A DNA stretch of 64,000 nucleotides. Source: Adiantum capillus-veneris (Eukaryota; Streptophyta; Polypodiopsida; Polypodiales; Pteridaceae). Each line of letters starts with the position of its first letter. Position 1 is the first letter of the stretch. The translations under genes were made by a program, and so were the position numbers. The stretch lies in contig CM043950.1 in the NCBI GenBank assembly GCA_014529385.2, positions 75,399,935 to 75,463,934 on the forward strand, given 5' to 3'. Shown piece after piece: positions 32,559 through 44,400 of this stretch. A model generated the notes under the pieces. It saw only the letters and a program-made list of their open reading frames with translations, did no database searches and was not told the DNA's origin.

Positions 32559-33705
32559 AAAAATAGATTGATATTAACAAAAATATAAAAGGTGTCCCTC
32601 CCCTCATTTAATAATCTAGTGGTCCTTGAAGACGAGCACTCTCTTTTATTTAATGCGAGCACCTTTTTCAGAAGGTAGATGCGGTGCATTTGATACGGGA
32701 TACGTCATCACTAGAACTCAAAAAGTCACAAAACTATCAAGTGGTGGAAGATTTTGAAACTTTTGATACTGCCAATGCGTCCGGAACACACATATCTCCT
32801 AGAAATGAATGTCCAACTGCCTCGCTTAGACATCCAAAGAGGCCAAAAATGTCAAACACCCCTAAAAGAACATTTTACTAACGGCGCGCGAGGGGGCATT
32901 TCAAAATTTTGGAATGCCTCCTCGTGCGCCGTTAGTAAAAATGCCCTTTTTCCCTCTTTTTAGGGAGCTTTTTGAGAGGAAAATGTCCAAAAACCTCTAA
33001 AAAGGGGCTTTTTGGAAAGATAAGTGTCCAAAAATCACTAACAAAAGCTTTGTACTACCGGCGCGCGAGGGGGCATTCCAAAATTTTGGAATGCCTCCTC
33101 GCGCGCCGTTAGTAAAAAGGCCCTTTTTTCTTTTTTTTAGGGAGCTTTTGAGAGGAAAATGTCCAAAAACCTCTAAAAAGGGGCTTTTTGGAAAGATAAG
33201 TGTCCAAAAACCCCCAAAAATGGGCTTTTTACTAACGGCGCGCAGAGGGGCATTCTAAAATTTTAGAATGCCTCCTCGCGTGCCTTTAGTAAAAAGCCCA
33301 TTTTTGGGGGGGTTTTTGACATTTTTTGCCTCTCCGGATGTCGGAATGAGACAAGTAAACATTCGTTTTTAAGGTATTTTGGCGTTCCGGATGCATTGGT
33401 GGTGTCAAAATCCTCAAAATCTATCACTATTTTATAGTTTGTGACTTTTCAACTTTCAGTGATGACGTAAACTACATTGAATGCGCCGCACCTGCCTCCT
33501 GAAAAAGACGCTCGCATTAAATAAAAAAGTGACCGTTTTCAAGGACGATTGGGAATATAAATCTACTTTTCAGAGTGTCTGGTTGTCCTTTTGGACGTAC
33601 TCACAAGGTGCAAGTGTATTTTAAAAAAAGTTTCTAGAGAGAGAAATACAATTTCTTACAAGGCCCTCCAAATGACCTCCGAAATTTTCTAATGTGGCAT
33701 GAGAT
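32465..33705. mobile_element. Foldback element with about 350-bp or longer inverted arms
   Basis: The left arm (about 32465-32890) is an imperfect reverse complement of the right arm (about 33705-33230). Matching landmarks, outer to inner, are ATTTCGGAGGTC.TTTGGAGG, TTTATTTAATGCGAGC, CTTTTTCAG.AGG.AG.TGCG, ACGTCATCACT, AAAGTCACAAACTAT-like, and AATG..TCCGGAAC. The centre carries three hairpins about 177 bp apart. No ORF of its own is seen, so it would need a helper for movement. Ends are approximate; no target-site duplication was identified. Confidence 0.8.
32873..33300. repeat. Three GC-rich hairpins in the foldback centre
   Basis: Hairpins at about 32873-32946, 33049-33122 and 33227-33300 have the arm TTTTACTAACGGCGCGCGAG, then GGGGCATTCCAAAA and its mirror. 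Arms are about 34 bases. The third copy has CATTCTAAAA with TTTTAGAATG where the second has CATTCCAAAA with TTTTGGAATG, a paired change. Confidence 0.9.
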
Positions 33706-35235
33706 ATGTGCACCCTGCCGACCTTGACCCTGACAAGAGTGCTTCAAGGAGACTGAATTGTTGTCTAGAAAAGTGTCCCTCCAATGCATTGCTTGTACAA
33801 GACATGTGTATAAATCACTTCAAAAAGTGTCGCTTATTGGAATTCTACCATGGGTTTGTCTGTTACTTATACTTGAAAAACGGATGGTGAGTAAGAGACT
33901 TCGCAGTCAATAACTTTCGGTAGTTGTTCATTGGCGCCGGAGGAAGAGGTAGAGGATGTGGAGGTGAAATTCAACCCAGAAGAAGAGCGGGTAGAGGTAC
34001 TAAAGGAAACATTTGATGCGGGCTTAACTCTTGTTTCTCTTGCGGATGCAGCAATAGGCTGCAAGCAAGAAAGCCCAAGTAAGGAAGTGACTTTGCCTCT
34101 GAATTGTGCTCCCAGCTTTGCTATGGCGGGTGACACCCACTATGTTCCTCTCACAGATATCATGCATGAGCTCAATATACGGGAGGACTACTGACTAGTG
34201 GCAATTGCAAATTTTTGTCAGGCAGACATGGGGTTTGTGGACGATGATGGAGTGAACAAGCATCTTATTGCTGACACAGCTGTGTGTGACTCACAGTTCA
34301 CTTCAGGGTCTCAACTGATCAAAGATACGTTCAATTAAGCGAAGTCCGGAGAGGCCAATTTGCCAACAGATGAGCACTTTGAATCGACAACAAAACAACT
34401 CGGCTTGGAAAACATGGATAGGCATGTGGCACCCAAAGATCAAGTAATGAATAGTCATTCTATTCACTTGTGGGGGAGGTCGATGCTGGAAATGGACGAG
34501 AATCAGATGGTAACTTTTGTCGTGCATTCAGATGGTATTAGAGATGGCCCAGTGATAAAATATCATGATCATTTTTTTTTGCTGCCAGGTGCTAGTGTTT
34601 GACGATAGTTTCCTTAGAAGAGCAGGAGGCTCACGGCAAGGGCTTGTCACTGGAGTCCAAGGCAAGGATGCGGCGTTGTCTCACTACATCGGGAGTTTCA
34701 ACCACAAAAAGGTTTGTAGAAACAATTCAAGTACTTGGCAATTGTACTCATCTCACTTACGGCATATAAATTCTTTGCAATTTTTATGTAGATCATAATA
34801 TACCACAAGGAATACTCCGATGACAATGCAAAGCTCCCACTATTTGCAATGAAAGTTATTACAAGATTATGTGGTGGGCACCCCCTCCCACTAAATGTAG
34901 AAAGACTAATTATGATTAAGAAACAGTTTCCTCTACGCGTATTTGGCATTGGGTATGGGTGTCAAGCACTCAGAGCCCCCTATTTCATGTCCTACACAGC
35001 TCAGGCTATGGCTGCAGGGGTTGAAGACCCAGAAAGCTTAGATCCATACAACAAGCGGCTATTTCTGAGGGAAAGAAGATGCCTGATGCCCATGGAGATG
35101 CTGCCATCCACAGAGGAACGAGCTCCTCTACAGAGCTTTCACATCGAAGAGGTGCAAAGTGAGGAAGAAGGAGGTGCATCGAAGAGGATAAAAACGACGG
35201 GCTCAGGTCCATCTTCTCTCACTCTTGACTCGTGA
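33699..35235 (+). pseudogene. Spliced unknown gene with in-frame stops
   Basis: Pieces: a Cys-rich frame 33699-33890 (CCLEKCP, CINHFKKC); one frame from about 33910 to 34535 (LAPEEEVEDVEVKFNPEEER...) with stops at 34192-34194 and 34336-34338; an exon 34590-34710 (VLVFDDSFLRRAGG...) after acceptor TTTTTTTTGCTGCCAG; and an exon 34794-35235 after donor AAAG/GTTTGT and acceptor TTTATGTAG (ending GGASKRIKTTGSG). The last exon encodes LPLNVERLIMIKKQFPLR and an acidic, Ser-rich tail. I do not recognise the family. Its tail overlaps the end of the minus-strand gene below by about 100 bases. Confidence 0.45.
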
Positions 35236-37896
35236 CCGGCGCCACCTCGCATGGCGCTCTGCCGCATTTGAAGCTCCCCAAGCCATTTGTTTCTTCTCTT
35301 TGCGGATGTGTTGTAAAGACCATGTAGTTTCTGAACTCTTAAGAAGTGTTCCTTCTGCCTTGCTCTATGAATTAGTCGTCTATAAGTCCATTGGTGTAAC
35401 TCTAATAGGCTATTGGACTTTTCTTTTCCTCCACCATGTCGAGTGTGCTTAAAATAACCTGTTCTTGCTATGTAGTGGGTTTTTTTCATGCCTTCTGTGG
35501 ACCATATTGATAGTGAGCCGTATGTCTTGGCAAAATATGGACCATGGTTGAACAATATGTGCTGCATTGAAATAAAACAAAATGGTTAGTAGAGTACAAT
35601 TTAAAATTTTGTTTTGTATACGTAGAATGCCAACCCACCATGTAATGTGTGATATGTTGCCCACCCCACCCTGTAAGGTAAGCCTTTTTCCAATCCAGCA
35701 AGGCTGCTTGAAATGATGTGAGCTTACTTTGTTCCCAAGAATGCTGCTCAACGTAATGGAAAATTTTGTCTAGTGATTTCCACACATTCGACTTTTGATT
35801 CTAGATTGCCCCACCACCAGCATTGTCTTTAATCACTTTATGTAACTATTTCCATTTGTTGAACAGGTTTCTCCTTTCTTCTCTATCTGAATCTTTGAGG
35901 CTAAACCCAAGAAACCTTCTTGCCTTCACTCTGCCTATCGATGCTTTCCTCGGTACCTTGTATCGACTTTGAGACATCTTAGGGTCCTCTTCGATTTTGA
36001 CATTGCCTCCATGCAAACCAATGTCTGAGAGCACTTCCTCTAATGCTTTGATCACTCTTTTAGACTCACTCTCTGGCTTTAATGTCCATGCAAAACATAT
36101 GTACACATGAAGCACCTTTTCAATTATTCGATAGAGTGCATGAAGTGTACAGACGTGAACTCTACTCAGAGGAATATCAAGCACTGGTTTAAAAGTTTTA
36201 TCTTGAAGATGCCTCTTGGGAGCTCTAATCCATTGCACACTCTCAAGTGATTGTGCATCATCCATGCAATATAAGCATGGATTTGCCACAACTGCTCCAT
36301 GTGTTATGTTGTACATACACTTAAGAGTCTTTAAGTCACCTACCATGTGCCATTCCACTGTGTAGTCACCAAATCCTTCCACTGAAAGAACAAAAAATTT
36401 CTTTGTTCACTGATGATAGAAGGAATTTGTGTTTGACTAAAAACCCAATCGAGGATTTCAAAATTTTCCTTCTCAACCTATAATGAAAAATGAAAGCACA
36501 AAGTCAACAACCAAATAATCAATATATTTGTTATCAGAGATTAAACGAAGCATACCTGAAATGATCCTAGAGTTAGAATGTTGTTTTTTGATTGCACGCT
36601 GAAGTATCGTGGATCCTCTTTCGTTATTGATGGATCCAGAGCTCTGTTTATGAGGGTAATGGTGACTCTCTCCAACTTCTTGTTCTTCAGGACCTCCCAC
36701 TCGTCAAGCTTCAAAACAAACTTGAGAACCCCACCGCATTTGTCTCGACTGATGTCAAAGAAGTGAACTGCATACCTTTGCAATGCTTCAAGATCAACGA
36801 AGAGGTTGTTGTGCTCGTTAAAATGTACCTCTCTGCCGCCCTTGCCTAAGAACGTTGCTTCAATATGGAATGGCGACCGAAGTTTCTCAAACACCTCATC
36901 GTTTATGTGCCGGCGAGCAGCCTTTACATGTGATGGCTTTGGCAGCAATGATCCTCTCTGTAGTTTATTTTGAGACTTTTTAGCTAATGCTTTGAAGAGT
37001 TCCCTGTATCCCATCTGCAAGATACCACTCTCATCAAGTATTGCTTGCACTTCCATTGGTTCCAGCTGATTCTCGTTCATGAAGGAGGTAAGTAGCCTCC
37101 CTTTCAACTTACGATTTTTTTTTTGAGTTATCATCTCTTTAACTACTTCTTTTAGAACTAGACGGCTATAATGCACTCCGGCATTGAAGCCTGCACCATT
37201 CGAGTTTGGAGCACCATGCGTTATGATCATGTATAGGAAAGTAAGTGTATACATTTCTTAATGAAGCACATTGAAGAAACAAACTTCGGGTTACCTTAAA
37301 GCTCGTATTCGTTTTTTCAGGCCACCACTACCAACCTTCATGTTCTCAATGTTGCACAGATCTCGTTTTCTTTTCCGACTACCAAGCACGGTGTCTTTGT
37401 CTCGCAAACTTGTGATCTTATTCTCAAGGGCTTGGATTGTCTCTTTGTTTGATGAAATCTTTTGAGAGCATGCTTCATTAAGTTTCTTCAGCTGCATGTT
37501 CTCCATTGCCAGGAAGTTTCTTTGCCTTTCCGCATTCAATCCTCTCATTTCCAAATGTTAGGTGTATCCCAATAGCCCATCCTTGCCATCGCCTATGAAA
37601 TGTAAAAGGTTAGTGATACTAGAAAAGGGAGGTGCCGCATTTGTCATAGGATCCTTTGGATAAATAGACCCATCGGTCCACAAATCCAAATGATGTTCCT
37701 TGTTTGTCCTTCTAAGTTCTTTCTCCCGTTGAGATAAGAAAGACTCCCTCCTACGTTTCTGCAATGGTCCGTACTCTTGCAATACATCAACATGAAGATG
37801 ATGTGTGTTCTTTCTTTGGGTAAGTTTTAAAGATGAAGGGGCTGAGAATTGTAAGTTCAAATTAGTGTTTTCATCACGAAAAGATGCGTTCTCCAT
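35139..37896 (-). pseudogene. Spliced transposase-like gene, nearly complete but disabled
   Basis: Predicted exons: 37896-37295 (coiled coil), 37190-36556, 36477-35639 and 35561-35139. Introns 2 and 3 have good GT-AG ends and matching phases; intron 1 is off by one. Landmarks are GDLKTLKCMYNITHGA, NPCLYCMDDA, PLSRVHVCTLHALYRIIEK, WKSLDKIFHYVEQHSW, then FNHGPYFAKTYGSLSIW, STEGMKKTHYIARTGYFKH and TRHGGG. This pattern resembles an uncharacterised protein family found in plants and invertebrates that I take to be transposon-derived; the superfamily is not settled. Disabling changes are TAA at 37558-37560, a one-base shift in a run of six T (36392-36397), and TAG at 35846-35848 and 35801-35803. 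Confidence 0.6.
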
Positions 37897-38299
37897 TCCT
37901 AGAGTTGATAGAGAAGAAGACGGAGAAATGTCTCAGGTTTTGGGAGGGAAAGCCATATTCTCAATTTTAGAGTTGATAGAGTTCGTGTGGCTTATGTTTC
38001 TGGAGGGAACGCTTGTAAGTTGGCATTTCAAATCATTAGTCATACAGTTAGTTGGATTCCTGACAAGAGAACGAAGGATAAGAATGATAAAGACGGCGGC
38101 TACCTACCAAAGAATGTCAGTTTGGCCTTTTGTTGCGAAGAAAAGTATCACATGAAATACACAATTGAACATTTTCATTTTCTCTCTCTAAGCCGATGTG
38201 GCACTTCTTAAAGGGCCCAAAAGTGAGTCCAACTTTCTCCTAATGGACAGGTTCTCAGAGAGATTGTGAGCATGTATGACATACACTTTTCCACATTTG
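37897..38299. other. Intergenic, no gene assigned
   Basis: Two overlapping plus ORFs (37805-38155, 37987-38211) show no domain. The first overlaps the start of the minus gene and is treated as a shadow. Confidence 0.3.
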
Positions 38300-39232
38300 A
38301 TGGAACATTTTCAAAAATGTGAAAGCTCAGCTCCAACACCATTTTTTATGACACAAGTTTCTGACTTCAAATTCTTTGTTAAAGGGTACATGTGTGATGG
38401 ATAAGATGCTCTTGTTGGACACTCTAATCCACTTCAATTTCGTTATGCAAGGTGAAATCCCAGTAATGTAGTACAAAATTCACCCCAAATCACCTGATTG
38501 TATACTGAGGGAGTCAGGAATTGAGTTGTGGAAAAAAGATGATCAAGGGAAACCAAAATTGCCAACAGGCTGTCCAAATGTGGTTCCTATAGCAGTCTAC
38601 ATGAGGGATAGTCCGCTTGTTATTCAAGGGATTAAGACATATCTTGAATTTTGAAAAATATGGACTCTGCTAAAGGGAAAGGAGAACGATTCTAAAAAAT
38701 ACATGGAGCCAGTTATTATTTATTAGCAAAAAATAATTAGTGAGCATGAACATAGAGGAAGACACATATGAGTTCCAAGGATATGAATAATTGAATGATC
38801 ACTACGTTGGTCCTCAGAGTGCGAGGCCACATGAATCTTTTAGGCCTCAAATTGATGTAAGTAGATGAGATTTTTTTCTTGTGAGACCCACAAATCCAGA
38901 ATATCCGATATGGCTAGGAGTTGCAGAGTCAAATGTTGATGTAGACAGCTCATCATCTAACTACAAGAAAGTTTTCATTCAATAATGGGCACCAAAACAT
39001 AAAAAAAAATATCCCAAAATCCAAGAACAATATGAGGATTGTTGGAAAAATAATTGGTGCTGCAATCTTGCTGAACCAAAGCGTTGGGAGTGTGTTGATG
39101 TAGTTGTGTGGTCATGGACTCCAAGGGGTCGAAGACTTGCAGAAGCAATTAAAATCCCATCCAATGTTGTGGAGAAAGCACAAGCTAGCTTAAGAGGAGA
39201 AACTGAATCGAATTTCATTTTCATGTATTGTT
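38300..39232 (+). pseudogene. C-terminal part of a DUF7869-associated transposon protein
   Basis: Plus-strand translation with stops and shifts gives SDFKFFVKGYMCDG, IHPKSPDCILRESGIELWKK, TGCPNVVPIAVYMRDSP, then NDHYVGPQSARPHESFRPQ, VRPTNPEYPIWLGVAESN, WAPKHKKKYPKIQEQYEDCW and WECVDVVVWSWTPRG. The PIWLGVA...YWxP pattern is shared with the minus-strand copy at 53.0-53.6 kb, where it lies downstream of a DUF7869 core. No core is seen here, so this is an orphan tail. At least six stops are present. Confidence 0.55.
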
Positions 39233-39639
39233 TTTCTTGTTATCCGCGTCTATGATTGTTTAATAAAGTATTAGTTAACACCAACATGAAAATAAAATTT
39301 TGGATGGGACAAAAAGAAGGTCTTTCTCAACACCACCATTTTCTTGAGAATCTATCTCTTTGTCTAATGTAACACAAGTCCTCAACAAAAAACTTCTCTA
39401 TAACATTCCTAAAATAAATGAAATTTTTCCAAATCAAATGGGAAATAGGAATCCATAGGCATTGAAATCAGTCCCAAAGTTGTGGGATTTTTTACATTTC
39501 ATCTAAAAGAGTGTTACAATGTTTGAGCGGCACAATGTATGTGACCTAGCTTCCATTGGAAGCAATCAAGTGAAGGGTATTTAAGAGGTACTCTTGGGAG
39601 AGTTAGATCTTGGAGCGAGCTCAACGGAGCGAGCTTTGG
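39233..39639. other. Non-coding, ends in GAGCGAGC motif
   Basis: No gene. Near 39596-39650 lies GGGAGAGTTA followed by two copies of GGAGCGAGCTTTGGAGCGAG-like sequence, mirrored at 48.57-48.60 kb. Confidence 0.4.
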
Positions 39640-39941
39640 AGCGAGCTTTTTTTCTTTTTTTTGAAGTGCCGCCCTCCCTACCTCCCCTTCCTCCTCTTGC
39701 CACCCATGTGCTTCCTCCTCTTCCCTTCCTCCTCCTCCTTGGCCTCCTCCTCCAACATCCTTCCTCTCCTCCACCTCCTATCTCCATCTACTCCTCTAAC
39801 CACCTTCCCTTCCTCCAGCTCCTCCTCTAGAAACCACCATCCCTTCCCTAAAGTCCTTCTATCTCCTACTCCCTTCTTCATCTCTCTTTTCTTAGTCACT
39901 CTATAACCCCTCTCCCTCCCCCCCCGCCCCCCCCCCCCCCC

Positions 39942-40015
<74 letters not shown>

Positions 40016-40041
40016 GACAAGAGGGAAGGGTGCCAAGGGTA

Positions 40042-40084
<43 letters not shown>

Positions 40085-40246
40085 CCCCTCTCGTGTTGTC
40101 TTCCCTCTCTGCCTGTGTCTCTCTCTCTTGTCCACCATCCCCCTCTCTCATTGTCTCCCCCTCCCTCCCCCCCCCTCTCTCTCTCTCTCTCTCCACATCC
40201 CTCCCTTACCTTCCCTCCATTCTTGGAGTGAGATCCACCCCCCTCC

Positions 40247-40301
<55 letters not shown>

Positions 40302-40328
40302 TAGGAGAGGGAAGGGTGGCAAGGGTAC

Positions 40329-40401
<73 letters not shown>

Positions 40402-40974
40402 AGGACGAGAGGGAAGGGTAGAGAGAGAGAGAGAGAAGGGGGGGGTGGAGAGGAGATATTTAAAAAAAACAAAGCACTAGCAGCCCTTTTTTTGTAAAAG
40501 AGGGAGAGAGGGGGAGAGAAAGAGAGAGTGATAGTGGGAGGGGAAGAGAGAGGGGGGTCGATTGGGAGGGAGAGAGAGATAAAGAGAAGAGGGATCGCAG
40601 GTGGAGAGAGAGAAAGAGAGGGAGCACGTGGGGGAGGGGGGGGTGTACAAGGTTAGCCCGTCCTTCTTTAAAAAAAAAACAATACAGTTCCCCTCTCTCT
40701 TTCTCTCTCAATTTTGTCTCCCCCTTTTCTCTTTCGCTCGCTCTCTTTTTCTCTCGATCTCTCTCCCATCGATCTTACTTTTTTCTTTCTCTACCTCGTG
40801 TCACACTATCGCTTGGGTCCCTCAATCCCAATGAGAAATGAACTGTAATGCTATATTAATTGTCTTTAAAAGGCCAAAATGACCCATGAGACCAAACTGA
40901 TACAATCTTGGTGGATCGAATACAATGTCTGGGTACAAAATAAAATGAGAGAGAAGGGGGGGTGGGGGGGGAGG

Positions 40975-41014
<40 letters not shown>

Positions 41015-41150
41015 GAGGAGAGGGTCCGCAAGGGAAGAGAAGGGAAGGGTTGGGTGGGAGGGTGCGGAGGGGGGGAGATTGTGAGAGGGGGAGAGTGGAG
41101 TGTAGTTTCTTTTTTTCTTTTTTTAAAGGGAGAAAAGGGAGTGCAAGGAG
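39640..41150. repeat. Cluster of (CT)n, (CA)n, poly-C and (GA)n tracts
   Basis: (CT)n about 39944-39983 followed by (CA)n to 40013; (CT)n about 40044-40081; (CT)n then (CA)n about 40250-40301; (CT)n then (CA)n about 40332-40400; poly-C near 39918-39942; GA-rich 40415-40630; (GA)n 40980-41011. All ORFs here (Ser-Leu, Arg-Glu or Thr-His repeats) are low complexity and rejected as genes. Confidence 0.9.
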
Positions 41151-42152
41151 CTAAGGCCAAAAAACAAAAGTAACAAAAAAAGCCACCATCCAAAGCAAGC
41201 AATAGCGATGTCAGGAGTTTTTTGGAGCAAGGGATTGCGCATATGTACATACCCATGCATGGTGCATCAAATAAAGTATTGCCCATTTTCCAGAGCCAGG
41301 TGGTTACCTGGGGCCCACATGTGTACAAGTAGGACACCATGTACATAGTGCATCGATTTTCATCGTTACTAGTACCATTGTGTTTTTCTACAATAAGGAG
41401 GAGTTGGTAGCGTGTAAAACTTCTCAAGGAAGCTATCCGCGGGCCGACAACATGAGGTCAGCAGGTGCGTCAGATGGCATCTAGTGGCGTCAGGAGGGCG
41501 AACGAGGTCAATATTTGCACGCAGATGAGGACGGACACAACGTGGGTGTTTGCTTGTGAGAATTATGCAGAAAGGTCATCATGAGGACCTTTTTTTGGGG
41601 CCACTTCACATGGTGCGCGAGGTGCATTATTGGAAAAAAGCTGAGTGCCAGGTGTGCGAATGATGCAAAAAGGTGACAACTATGCACTGGGAGGTCAGTT
41701 TTTGGCCTATTCGGGGTCCGTTTGAGGTCATCTAAAAGGCCAAGGGTGCCCAACTAAAAAATCGAAGTGTGAGAATTGAAAAAACTGAGAGAAGACCAGA
41801 AAAAACGTGGAGAAGAGAGGAGGAACAGCCGTAGGTGTGTTTTTGCTCATTTTGGAGCCTGTTTTGGCCGAAAACTGCTCATCCGAGGTCGGATTTGAGC
41901 ACTTTGACATTATAGACTGGGGTTTTGGGCCGTTCCGGACGCGATGGCGCTGTCCATTTTGCCAAATTCCTCACTCTTTTCCTGCTATTTTTCTGTGTAA
42001 GTTTCTCCTATGAGCGAAGTTTTTGCTCCAGTTTGTGATTGTATTTAGCTTATTTTACCCATATTGTGTGAGCTGTTTGCCCCATTGGTGTTGGCCCAAG
42101 CTCATTTGTATCTAAACATCAGAAATTCTCCTCTTTTGAGCTGAGTTTTTAG

Positions 42153-42154
<2 letters not shown>

Positions 42155-42187
<33 letters not shown>
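42155..42187. repeat. (GT)n microsatellite
   Basis: About 16 GT units; further GTGTGT runs occur to 42340. Confidence 0.95.
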
Positions 42188-42188
<1 letters not shown>

Positions 42189-42350
42189 AGTGGGCAAGTG
42201 GATAGTCTCTCTCTTCTCACTCCAGAGGTGTGTTTCCTGTCTCGGCCAGGTGTGTTGTGTAAGCCAAGTGGGGCCCCATAGTGTGTGTGTGTATCTTCCC
42301 AAGAGTGTGTGTCGGGTCGTTATAGAGGCGCTGTGTGTGTTTTCATCCCG

Positions 42351-42464
42351 CTCACATTCTTTTGGCGCCCCCACGGAGGATCTTCTTCGAGTACCTTCTG
42401 CTTCGAGCTCACATTCTTTTGGCGCCCCCATGGAGGATCTTCTTCGAGTACCTTCTGCGTCGAG
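42351..42464. repeat. 57-bp direct duplication
   Basis: Block beginning CTCACATTCTTTTGGCGCCC at 42351 repeats at 42408 with two differences. Confidence 0.9.
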
Positions 42465-42482
42465 CTTCAAGCTTCGAGATTC

Positions 42483-42580
42483 GGGGTTACAGGTTGTAGG
42501 TTGCAGATTACAGGTTACAGGTTACGGTTACAGGTACAGGTATAGGTACAAGTGATTCACACAGGTACAGGTAGCTGGAG
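42483..42580. repeat. Degenerate GGTTACA/GGTACA short repeat
   Basis: Runs such as GGTTACAGGTTGTAGGTTGC and GGTTACAGGTTACGGTTACA, then GGTACAGGTATAGGTACA. The unit is 6-7 bases. It is not the plant telomere motif. Confidence 0.8.
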
Positions 42581-43486
42581 TACAGTGATATACTAGCAGT
42601 GATGTCACTTGTAGTTGTTGTGGGAATGCATCACTTGGCGCCTATTTGAGCGCATTGTCTGCTGAATTGTACGTTACTTGTGGAAACTGCCATTATACGC
42701 ATTTGTGGAGCCATACTTGGTTGTATTTGGCAGTCCCAGCCATTTCTGAGACTTAGTCTGGAAGATAGTCATTTCTGAGACTTGACTATATGTGATTTGC
42801 ATTAGCCTTTGTGTGAGGGTCGATAGCGTCAGGTTTTTATTGAGCTGGGGGATTCTCAAATGTGGAGATCCTTTCGGTGATACAGGTAGCTGGAGCACCC
42901 TTTTTGTGACCTCCCCATAGGCTATGTACTAGTGAGTCCTACTTGATGCTCGGGTTCTATTGTTGACAGTTTATGCATACATAGACAGTCTATATTTTGG
43001 GTTCCTACTGCTCTACTTCTGGGGAAACTCTGTCGAAATTTTCCCAAGTTATGATGGCTGGTTTTTTGGTATTTTGAGCCATTTATGCTGTTATGCTGCT
43101 GAAATTTTGGCAAAATCAGAGGTTGAGTCAGGTGTGCCTTCTTGGGAGCTTCATGGTTGGCTTTAATGGATGATCAAAATGGCCCTCAGTTCACTCCTTT
43201 TCATTTAACTCAAAGAATTCAGATTAATGTTCATGTGTCCAGGAAGATCTTTTTCCAGCAGCGCATAGTCTTTATGTTTGGGCCAAGAAGATTGAGAGAG
43301 ATCCTGGAATGTCCTTTGCCTGTTGTAATTCCAATGATCAACTACGAAAACTCATTTGATGTGCATGTGTTTGTCCTTATCTAAAGCTGAGCTCCATTGA
43401 AGTTTCTAGGGATTGGGTAGTGAAAAGTTTTGGGTTCTTGCACGTGTGTTCGAAAGGGTTCTCAAAGCATCATAATTTGGGTAGCC

Positions 43487-44400
43487 ATGGCTTTCTCTTA
43501 TCCGGAGTTTCATGGAAGAAGTGATGAAGATGTGGAAGAATTTTTGGAAAAGATGGAGGTTGCCTACATTAGCAACCAGATTCATGACCCTACGCAAATG
43601 TTACGCCTTCTCCAAATTTGTTTGAAGAGTGATGCACGAGTTTGGTCCAAGGCATTTGAAGAGGAGTTGCGTGCAGCAGATCCACCTATAAGATTGAGTT
43701 GGGACAATCTAAGGCATGGATTGGAAGTGGAGTTTGTGAAGATAGAAGATCCTGACAAAGTGTGGCAAGAAGTACAAGGTTTGGTGCAGAAGGAAGGTGA
43801 GCCAGTAGATGCGTACATACGTAAGTTTTCATTGGCATGGGAGCGAATGTGCAAGGCTTTAGCACCACAGGCACCCCCGCCTGACATGATGAAGAAGGAC
43901 AGGTTCTTGGCTGGTCTTTGGGAGAATATACGTTGGAGAGTGGAGCTAAAGAAGCCTAGGACATATGAGGATGCACTAGAGGTAGCAAGGAACAAAGAGT
44001 GAAAACTGAGGAAAATGAGCCAGTTAGGGGTGGAGTCTTTGCCAATGAGTTCTGAATTTCAGCCTATAGAGTCTTTACAAGGGTGCATGTCAGGGGTTCA
44101 TCATGAACCAGTAGTTCCTGTTACTACTCAGGTTATGCCAGCAGTGGTCACTACAGCAGTGCAAGATGATGGGCTAAGGCAAGACATGAGGCAAATGGTA
44201 GATTTGATGAATAATCTCAGCCTAAACATGCTAGGTCAAGTGGGAAATAATCGAGGTCGAGGGAGGTTTTCAAATCAGCAAGGAGGTGAAGAAAGGCCTA
44301 GGAATGGTGTTGGACAAAGCAATGGTAGGTTTTGGAGGTAGACGCCCACATGTTACAATTGTGGAGAGTTGGGTCACATCAGCCCACAATGTGATAAGCC
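43487..44400 (+). pseudogene. gag: gag of gypsy element C
   Basis: From ATG 43487 (MAFSYPEFHGRSDEDV) one frame runs through the gag core (WSKAFEEELRAADPPIRLSW, KIEDPDKVWQEVQGLVQKEG, FLAGLWENIRWR), then a spacer, and a perfect zinc knuckle CYNCGELGHISPQC at about 44351-44392. Two in-frame stops interrupt it: TGA 44000-44002 and TAG 44339-44341; otherwise the frame continues directly into the protease frame. The likely start is 43487, since the frame open upstream has no better ATG. Gag forms the particle and the knuckle binds RNA. Confidence 0.9.

Larger units (their letters stand above)
41151..43486 (+). other. Region upstream of element C gag, probable LTR and leader
   Basis: No gene seen. 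As it directly precedes gag of element C it probably contains the 5' LTR and leader, but I could not place LTR ends or a convincing primer site. It includes a (GT)n tract, a 57-bp duplication and a TTACAGG-like repeat, listed separately. Confidence 0.4.

Noticed and set aside
40012-40497. Long ORFs on both strands (Ser-Leu, Arg-Glu repeats)
   Set aside because: Produced entirely by (CT)n and (CA)n tracts.
42351-42640. TTGGCGCC sites as primer binding site of element C
   Set aside because: Only the first seven or eight bases fit a tRNA-Asp end, and the site occurs several times, twice within a duplication.
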